Shown here: positions 1 to 4,255 of the stretch, in pieces
How positions within the stretch are numbered: position 1 is the stretch's first letter
How the letters are laid out: the number at the start of each line of letters is the position of its first letter
Assembly: GCA_023458835.1 (NCBI GenBank)
Contig: JAEWWY010000181.1
Coordinates: 1 to 7,987, forward strand
Source: Bacillota bacterium
GTDB lineage: Bacteria > Bacillota > Clostridia > Christensenellales > Aristaeellaceae
Direction of reading: 5' to 3'
DNA length: 7,987 bases
Notes under the pieces: generated by a model
The model's input: the letters and a program-made list of their open reading frames with translations, nothing else
Database searches by the model: none
What the model was told of the DNA's origin: nothing
Made by a program: the position numbers and the translations under genes

Positions 1-281
1 CTGGGGGCCAGGGCGGGCACCTCGCGGGTGGGGACGGCCGCGATGAGCTGGGTGTTGATCTCGGCGTAGGCGCCGATGTACACGGGCTCCACCGTGATCA
101 GGGGGTTCGCTTCATGGAACTTGTCGACCATGTACTTGATCTGTTCACTGTATTGGTCCTCGTGAGCGTGCCACCACTGGATGGTGATGGGTTCGGTGAC
201 CTCATAGCTTTGCGCCAGGGCGGGAACCGCCGCGGGCAGGGCCAGGAGGGCGATCAGGAGGAGCGCCAGGAGTTTTTTCAT
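1..281 (-). CDS. UgpB-like ABC transporter extracellular solute-binding protein, N-terminal part (runs off window)
   Basis: Seen: 93 complete codons from an ATG at 279-281, preceded by AAAGGTGG about nine bases upstream. Residues 1-23 form a signal peptide: MKK, a Leu/Ala-rich core, then a VPALA-Q type I signal peptidase site. No cysteine occurs in the visible part, so there is no lipobox. After the signal come ITIQWWHAH (33-40), a KFHEANP segment (54-60) and VEPVYIGAY (65-72), the order found at the start of UgpB and other family 1 sugar or glycerol-3-phosphate binding proteins (beta strand with FWH, then F-x-x-x-NP, then V-x-Y-x-G-x-Y). Known of the family: it captures substrate outside the membrane and delivers it to an ABC importer; UgpB binds glycerol-3-phosphate and glycerophosphodiesters. 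Inferred: the phosphodiesterase gene directly upstream on the same strand favours a UgpB-type ligand, but a sugar ligand is equally possible from the N-terminus alone. The permease genes would lie beyond position 1. The coding DNA looks richer in G+C, especially at third codon positions, than the other genes, which may reflect high expression. Confidence 0.9.
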   Translation of the reverse strand, partial: MKKLLALLLIALLALPAAVPALAQSYEVTEPITIQWWHAHEDQYSEQIKYMVDKFHEANPLITVEPVYIGAYAEINTQLIAAVPTREVPALAP

Positions 282-315
282 GAGTGAGTTCCACCTTTCC
301 AATTATTGTCGGGCT

Positions 316-346
316 ATGTAAACATGCAGATTCCTGCATGTAAACA
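316..346. promoter_or_regulatory. Probable operator: paired ATGTAAACA repeats around a palindrome
   Basis: The nine bases ATGTAAACA occur at 316-324 and again at 338-346, 22 bases (two helical turns) apart. The perfect inverted repeat ACATGCAG-ATTC-CTGCATGT lies at 322-341, overlapping both copies. The whole module is 35-65 bases upstream of the solute-binding protein start, in its leader or close to a proximal promoter. Inferred: a binding site for a transcription factor controlling the transport operon, for example a dimeric AraC/YesN- or LacI-type regulator. The regulator cannot be named from the sequence. As RNA the palindrome could also form an 8-bp stem with a four-base loop close to the ribosome site. 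Confidence 0.5.
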
Positions 347-360
347 CGCGTCGGCGTTCA

Positions 361-381
361 CTTGCCGCAAGGCCAGCGGCA
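361..381. promoter_or_regulatory. Small palindrome and hairpin in the binding-protein leader
   Basis: CTTGC-C-GCAAG (361-371) is an 11-base palindrome. It overlaps a possible hairpin with arms TGCCGC (363-368) and GCGGCA (376-381) around a seven-base loop. It lies in the presumed leader of the solute-binding protein gene, about 80 bases before its start. It could be an operator or an mRNA structure. No T-run follows on the minus strand, so it is not a terminator. Confidence 0.3.
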
Positions 382-420
382 GGGGGGAGGCAGGCAGGCA
401 CAAAAATTATTTAAAAACAA

Positions 421-459
421 TGTTTGCTTCATGTTTGCATATTGTTTGTTTTGTGTAAG
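421..459. repeat. Helically phased tandem TGTTTG boxes
   Basis: On the plus strand TGTTTG occurs at 421, 432 and 443, with exact 11-base spacing, and a related TGTAAG falls at 454, the next position in register. The first two units share the longer string ATGTTTGC. On the minus strand these read CAAACA, just downstream of the proposed promoter for the solute-binding protein gene. Eleven-base spacing puts all units on one face of the helix, as expected for cooperative binding of a regulator. This role is inferred. Confidence 0.5.
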
Positions 460-460
460 A

Positions 461-489
461 ATCATACCATATTTTCAGCAGGAACACAA
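461..489 (-). promoter_or_regulatory. Sigma-A-type extended -10 promoter for the solute-binding protein gene
   Basis: On the minus strand TTGTGT (489-484) is followed by a 17-base spacer and TATGAT (466-461). The spacer ends in TGG, giving a TGN extended -10 that can compensate for the weak -35. A/T-rich repeats (TTATTTTTG then TTATTTTTA on the plus strand, about 513-534) lie upstream and could act as an UP element, although they sit somewhat far out. Transcription would start near 454, giving a leader of about 170 bases that contains the phased repeats and the operator-like module. Confidence 0.55.
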
Positions 490-546
490 TCCCGCCACAG
501 CTTTGAGCAGCGGTTATTTTTGTTATTTTTATTTGGACCCGCTGTC

Positions 547-565
547 AAAAGCCGCGGTGCGCGGC
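547..565 (-). terminator. Short Rho-independent terminator after the phosphodiesterase gene
   Basis: On the minus strand the stem GCCGCG-CAC-CGCGGC is followed directly by TTTT, 38 bases after the TAA of the phosphodiesterase gene. The stem is all G/C but only six base pairs long and the T-run is short, so termination may be partial and some read-through into the solute-binding protein gene is possible. Confidence 0.5.
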
Positions 566-603
566 ATGCGGCATATGGCAGGGGCCTATGCGCCTGCGCC
601 TTT

Positions 604-2526
604 TTATGGTTTGACGGTAAGGGTGACGGGATTGGAATATATGTAGTATGCGCCGTAGTCCTGGCCGTCAATCATTAGCGGAACACGCACCCGCAGCAAA
701 ATCAGGCTTTTGCCCGGCGCCTTTGCGGTGATAAGGCCGGATTCCTCCTTCAGCGCGCCATGATCTGAGACAACGGCCAGTTCGACATCTTCAGGGGTAT
801 AGCGGCTGCCGTCATGCGTTTGTATGACCGGGGAAAAGACGGCCTCCGCCGGTAACGCGCTGCCTGCGGCCATTTCACCGTCCGAGGCGGTGAAGGATTC
901 CGGAAGGCGGGAGGCCCATGTGGCAAAATTTGTGGTCAGGCCGTACATGCCAAACAGATAATCCTTTGCGAACACGGAGGGCGTATTGTAGGTCCACGGC
1001 CAGGCGGTCAGCCCCATGTGGCGGCCGGAGGCGATCATGGGATACGATATGCCCGCGTAGGAAGGATTATAGGTGCCGTTGTAAAGGCCGGTGACGCGGT
1101 TCAGCGCCAATAGGGCATGCTTCGCGCCGCCGTCCGAGTCAACCATTTTTGAATGGTTTTCATAAGGCATTTCTTTTTCCGGATCCAGGATTTTCCCGCT
1201 TTTCGCGCTGCGGCCCCGGGCATCGTCATACCCCAGGCACCCCAGGGACATTTCAGGCCAATTTTCGGCCATGGCCTTCAGGATGGGAACGTTGAAGGTG
1301 ATCACCGACATCTGTCCGGCAACACCGCATTCTTCCGCAAGTGCTTTCAGCTTAACTACAATATCCGGGTTCTTGGATTTGATCTCTACCAAATGGAGGA
1401 TATCCGTATCCTTGAAAGCTTCGAACAGCTCCCGCAAAGCCGGAATGCGGTCTTCGGGCGAAACTGCAATGGCTCCCTTTGCGGAATCTTTTGCGGGCGT
1501 ATGGTTTTTTGCCTGAACGCCGTTGGCGCTGTCGCTGTCAAAGGGTATAGCCTGCAATTGGGCCAGTGTCATGGCCTCCACATCGCCGATATCGGGACGG
1601 TTGAACAGCCTTTTCATGGCGCTGTCATGCAGCACAAATATTTCCCCGTCGGAGCTTAAATAAATGTCGTACTCCAACAGGTCCGCGCCTGCGGCCTGGG
1701 CCGCCTTTTCCGAGCGGAGCGTGTTCTCTACAAACTGGCTGGGCAGCCCCCGGTGGCCAATGATCAGCGGTGTGCGAAGGAGTATGGGAATATCGGCCTG
1801 AAACAGCGATAAGGCGCCGTAGGCAGATTCGTAGTTTTCAGCCATCAGCCCGTTGACACCGTTCGTCAACTGGGTCAAAATCTCTTCCTGCGCATCGCTT
1901 ACCCGGACCCAGACAGTGATCAATCTGCTCTGCAGGTATTTGACGGCCTCACGCGTTGCGCTTTGATAGGACAGCAGCACCATTTTGGCGCCGCCCGCAT
2001 TGATCAGGGCAACCGCCTGGCCAAGCTCCTCCCGCGTGAAAGCCTGCTTTGTTTCCGAAAAGTCGATCAGCCCGCGGACGGCGGGCAGCTCTTTTTTGAT
2101 TTTTTGAATCAGCGGAGCGTTTTTGGCGCGGGCGGCTACGATCACATCCTGCCTGTCATTGGCTTTCAGATAGGACAGGAGGGCTTCCGCCGCCGCATCT
2201 GTCTGGATAAAAAGCCCGGGAACCGTGTTTTTTAGGGCGGGCAGAAATTCCTGCAAGCTGGAGAATACCGTCTTCCCGTTTCCGTCCAAGATTTGCAGGC
2301 TGTCATCCACCCAGACAAAGGCGGAGTTCGGCCAGGCATCCTTTTCCTGCGGGAGGCCGCCGGCATTCTTTATTTCATACGCGACTGTGGCCGGCAGGGC
2401 CACGGCGGTATCCGGCTCATAAAAAAGCTCTTTTGCGTTTGCGGTTCTGTTTCCCTTTGAATCGGAGGCAGTGATCATAAAAGCGCAGAAGATGAGACAA
2501 ACCAGTATCCGGACCGTTCGTTTCAT
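604..2526 (-). CDS. Exported glycerophosphodiester phosphodiesterase (GDPD family), two-domain with C-terminal beta domain
   Basis: Predicted 640 residues. Role: hydrolyses glycerophosphodiesters to glycerol-3-phosphate and an alcohol outside the membrane. The N-terminus (MKRT, then a hydrophobic stretch to about residue 21) is a signal peptide or anchor. Residues about 255-545 hold the catalytic GDPD TIM barrel: HRG 258-260, ENT 267-269, E285-x-D287 (metal ligands), HD 300-301 (second catalytic His), VEIK with E381 and K383, and GLTTN ending at 533. Residues about 50-245 resemble another GDPD barrel (a VRGLIDFS segment, an ITVWVRVSD strand and a GVNGLM strand) but lack HRG, ExD and HD, so this copy is presumably non-catalytic. 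Residues about 545-640 look like a beta-sandwich and may bind wall or substrate. A low-complexity insert lies near residues 328-356. Start choice: ATG at 2526 has AAGGG nine bases upstream; a TTG at 2547 would add seven residues but lies about five bases from the predicted transcription start. The gene is larger than single-domain GDPDs (about 250-350 residues). The UgpB-like gene follows on the same strand after 322 bases with its own promoter. Confidence 0.92.
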   Translation of the reverse strand: MKRTVRILVCLIFCAFMITASDSKGNRTANAKELFYEPDTAVALPATVAYEIKNAGGLPQEKDAWPNSAFVWVDDSLQILDGNGKTVFSSLQEFLPALKNTVPGLFIQTDAAAEALLSYLKANDRQDVIVAARAKNAPLIQKIKKELPAVRGLIDFSETKQAFTREELGQAVALINAGGAKMVLLSYQSATREAVKYLQSRLITVWVRVSDAQEEILTQLTNGVNGLMAENYESAYGALSLFQADIPILLRTPLIIGHRGLPSQFVENTLRSEKAAQAAGADLLEYDIYLSSDGEIFVLHDSAMKRLFNRPDIGDVEAMTLAQLQAIPFDSDSANGVQAKNHTPAKDSAKGAIAVSPEDRIPALRELFEAFKDTDILHLVEIKSKNPDIVVKLKALAEECGVAGQMSVITFNVPILKAMAENWPEMSLGCLGYDDARGRSAKSGKILDPEKEMPYENHSKMVDSDGGAKHALLALNRVTGLYNGTYNPSYAGISYPMIASGRHMGLTAWPWTYNTPSVFAKDYLFGMYGLTTNFATWASRLPESFTASDGEMAAGSALPAEAVFSPVIQTHDGSRYTPEDVELAVVSDHGALKEESGLITAKAPGKSLILLRVRVPLMIDGQDYGAYYIYSNPVTLTVKP

Positions 2527-2535
2527 ACGCATGTA

Positions 2536-2540
2536 CCCTT
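2536..2540 (-). promoter_or_regulatory. Ribosome binding site that fixes the phosphodiesterase start
   Basis: AAGGG on the minus strand lies nine bases before the ATG at 2526 and only three before the ATG at 2532. This spacing favours 2526 and argues against the TTG at 2547, which has no such site upstream. Confidence 0.65.
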
Positions 2541-2558
2541 CATTCAAGTATTGCTATA

Positions 2559-2587
2559 ATCATATGGCCCGGGAAAGCATCTGTCAA
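2559..2587 (-). promoter_or_regulatory. Strong sigma-A-type promoter for the phosphodiesterase gene
   Basis: On the minus strand a perfect TTGACA (2587-2582) is followed by a 17-base spacer and TATGAT (2564-2559), one mismatch from consensus. Predicted transcription start is near 2552, leaving a leader of about 26 bases before the ATG at 2526. It stands back to back with the plus-strand promoter at 2616, 28 bases separating the two -35 boxes. Confidence 0.75.
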
Positions 2588-2615
2588 CAAGGAAGACCAT
2601 GCCTGCGGATATCGC

Positions 2616-2644
2616 TTGACAGCCCATATCAAAAGCGCTACTAT
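2616..2644 (+). promoter_or_regulatory. Sigma-A-type promoter for the membrane sensor-like/EamA pair
   Basis: A perfect TTGACA (2616-2621), a 17-base spacer and TACTAT (2639-2644, four of six consensus positions). Transcription would start near 2651 and give a 41-base leader containing AGAGGAG at 2674-2680. Only 28 bases separate its -35 from that of the divergent phosphodiesterase promoter, so a shared regulator could affect both. No clear operator palindrome was seen between them. Confidence 0.7.
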
Positions 2645-2691
2645 TCAAGCAAAATGAAAATGCCAGAAACACAAGAGGAGTATTTTTCAGC

Positions 2692-3339
2692 ATGGCGACT
2701 ATTCCGGCGGAACGCTTCGGCGTATATGGGCCGCTTGAGATCATAAAAGCGGCAAATAAATTGAAGTATGCGCTATATGGGCTTTTGTATGGGGTAAGCG
2801 CCATTCTCCTGGCAGTGGAAAACTACGCCATCTCCTGGTTGTGGCTTTTTATCTTTTTCAGCCTTTCCCTGGTGACAGTGCTGACTTTTTTTCTGTCGAA
2901 GGAGCAGCATGCCTGGCATGGTTCCCTTACGTTTCTTCATGGCGCATTGCTGCTGCTCGCTTGTTTGACAAAGGGGTTTGGCTGTATTCCTTTGGCCATT
3001 CCGCTGCAAATGAATATCGCAATGAAGTACGGCAAGAAAACCCTCGTGCTTCTTTCGGCCGGCCTTTACGCATCGCTCATCCTTGCTGTTTATCATATGC
3101 ACGGATTTACATGCGCATATCCCGCCGTTTTCATGGCCCTGTCCGGGCTGGTGGCGGCGCTCTTGCTGCTGTGGATTCGAGATTCCGCCCTGCTTAAGCA
3201 AGTGGGCCTTAAGAAAATTGCGGAGCTTCAGGTGAGCAAAAAGGTATTGCGGGATTTGAACCAGCAGATGAAGCGCTACGACGAAGAGATGGAGAAGATG
3301 ACCATCCTTCGGGAGCGGGACGGAAGGATCATGATATGA
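2692..3339 (+). CDS. Multi-span membrane protein resembling a histidine-kinase sensor region without the kinase
   Basis: Complete reading frame of 215 residues. ATG at 2692 is preceded by AGAGGAG eleven bases upstream. Five or six hydrophobic helices are visible (about 25-42, 47-69, 78-93, possibly 97-110, 117-135, 143-162). They are followed by a charged, helical, probably cytoplasmic tail (165-212) suited to a coiled coil, with RDLNQQMKRYDEEMEK and then LRERDGRIMI. In HisKA_3/DesK-type sensor kinases a multi-span sensor is followed by just such a helix ending in an ER-x-RIA-REIHD-like histidine box. Here the protein stops where the phospho-accepting His would follow, and no kinase sequence is present in any frame downstream. 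Its stop overlaps the start of the EamA-type transporter gene (ATGA), so the two are translationally coupled. Inferred: either a decayed or truncated kinase, or a stand-alone membrane partner of the transporter. Kinase ancestry is a resemblance read by eye; the family is not firmly recognised and no function can be assigned. Confidence 0.75.
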   Translation: MATIPAERFGVYGPLEIIKAANKLKYALYGLLYGVSAILLAVENYAISWLWLFIFFSLSLVTVLTFFLSKEQHAWHGSLTFLHGALLLLACLTKGFGCIPLAIPLQMNIAMKYGKKTLVLLSAGLYASLILAVYHMHGFTCAYPAVFMALSGLVAALLLLWIRDSALLKQVGLKKIAELQVSKKVLRDLNQQMKRYDEEMEKMTILRERDGRIMI

Positions 3340-4211
3340 AGCGCAAAGCTTTGACCATGGCGGTCATCACTACCGTTTTATGGTCGGGTTCCTATATTCT
3401 CAACAAGCTTGCCTTTCAAGGGGGGATCGGGCCGCTGACCCTTTCAGGACTGCGGTACCTGCTTGCCTCGCTCCTTTTGATCAGCCTGGGAAGGGGAAAG
3501 CGGAAAGAGGGGAATCACACCCTTTCGCCACTTATGATCATCCTGCTTGGGGTTTTGGGATATGCCGTTGCCCAGGGGCTGCAGTACGTGGGTCAATCCT
3601 ACCTGACTCCCACCCAATCCTCCCTGTTCCTGAGCGTCGGGAATACGATGTTCGTGATACTCCTGGATATGGTCTGGCTGCGGGAGAACCAGACAAAGCG
3701 GGACTTGGTCAAATTACTGTTCCTGATATCCGGGATCTGCCTGTACTACTACCCTTGGAACGACGCAAAGCTCTCCATCGCCGGGATGCTTTTCATGGCC
3801 TTGTCTTCCGTCGGCTACGGATTGAACATGACCCTCAACCGCCGCCTGCTCACCACAAGGCATATCGATACAGGGGCGCTGGTTGCACGGCCGATGTTTG
3901 CCGGGGCGGTTATCCTGTTATCAGTTGGGCTTGCTATCGAAGGTTTGCCTGTCATAACGGGGAGGCTGCTGCTCATCCTTGTTTACCTGAGCTTCGTCAG
4001 CGGAGCCCTGGGGTTTTATTTGTGGACCGGGAGCCAGCGCCATCTGACGGCATTTGAAAGCAGCAGCATCAACAACCTCATGCTCATTGAAATCGCGTTC
4101 ATGGATTTTGTTGTGTTCAGCCGTTCCTTCAGCATCCTTCAAATGATTGCGATCCTCATTGTTTTCGGATCGATCGTTTCCATTCAAAGCAGAAAAACAT
4201 CAGGGAAATAG
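3336..4211 (+). CDS. EamA/DMT-family metabolite transporter
   Basis: 291 residues with about ten membrane helices (5-25, 33-51, 66-82, 93-114, 122-138, 146-164, 180-200, 208-229, 240-260, 265-285). This is the two-repeat fold of drug/metabolite transporters, at the usual family length of about 290-300. Repeat 1 has LWSGSYILNKLAF, the GLRYLLAS segment and the P-T-x-S-S-L-F helix ending in WLREN, with the typical Glu at 117. Repeat 2 begins near 146 (GYGLNMTLNRRLL) and has the SFVSGALGFYLW helix. In the position matching the first-repeat Glu, repeat 2 carries FSRSFS (261-266) instead, so the usual acidic residue there is absent. Family members export or take up amino acids, sugars or other small metabolites by secondary transport; the substrate cannot be predicted here. 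The ATG at 3336 overlaps the upstream stop by four bases and has GGAAGG (3322-3327) eight bases upstream, inside the previous gene. A lysine-containing C-terminus ends in the cytoplasm. No T-run terminator was seen in the 44 bases before the convergent exporter gene. Confidence 0.9.
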   Translation: MKRKALTMAVITTVLWSGSYILNKLAFQGGIGPLTLSGLRYLLASLLLISLGRGKRKEGNHTLSPLMIILLGVLGYAVAQGLQYVGQSYLTPTQSSLFLSVGNTMFVILLDMVWLRENQTKRDLVKLLFLISGICLYYYPWNDAKLSIAGMLFMALSSVGYGLNMTLNRRLLTTRHIDTGALVARPMFAGAVILLSVGLAIEGLPVITGRLLLILVYLSFVSGALGFYLWTGSQRHLTAFESSSINNLMLIEIAFMDFVVFSRSFSILQMIAILIVFGSIVSIQSRKTSGK

Positions 4212-4255
4212 GAACCTATCCTCCCGCGCTTTGCATATCCCGTCCTGCCATGCCA

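Larger units (their letters stand above)
282..603. other. Gene-free region between phosphodiesterase and binding-protein genes
   Basis: No credible coding region was seen in these 322 bases; the open frames here lack ribosome sites and family resemblance. From right to left it contains the phosphodiesterase terminator (547-565), an A/T-rich tract (513-534), an extended -10 promoter (461-489), phased TGTTTG boxes (421-459), a G-rich stretch on the plus strand (381-399, C-rich in the transcript), a small palindrome/hairpin (361-381), the ATGTAAACA/palindrome module (316-346) and the ribosome site of the binding-protein gene. Confidence 0.7.

Noticed and set aside
578..605. Plus-strand hairpin GCAGG...CCTGC followed by GCC and TTTTT
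   Set aside because: It looks like a weak terminator, but no plus-strand gene lies upstream and the stem is only five base pairs with a ten-base loop.
362..678. Small plus-strand open frames in the gene-free region
   Set aside because: They run through the promoter, repeats and terminator of minus-strand genes and have no ribosome sites; the translations look random.
2527..2547. TTG start for the phosphodiesterase at 2547
   Set aside because: It lies about five bases from the predicted transcription start and has no ribosome site; the ATG at 2526 has AAGGG at nine bases and begins a normal signal peptide.
2544..2804. 86-codon minus-strand frame across the divergent promoter region
   Set aside because: It would cover both back-to-back promoters and the start of the sensor-like gene. 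No ribosome site or family resemblance was seen.
3380..4057. 225-codon open frame overlapping the EamA-type gene in another frame
   Set aside because: The product is rich in Pro, Arg and Gly with no membrane or domain pattern, whereas the overlapping frame is a clean ten-helix transporter.
4203..4226. Possible bidirectional terminator between the convergent EamA and exporter genes
   Set aside because: Arms around ATAGG/CCTAT would leave a two-base loop unless a pair opens, the outer pairs are interrupted, and no T-run follows on either strand.
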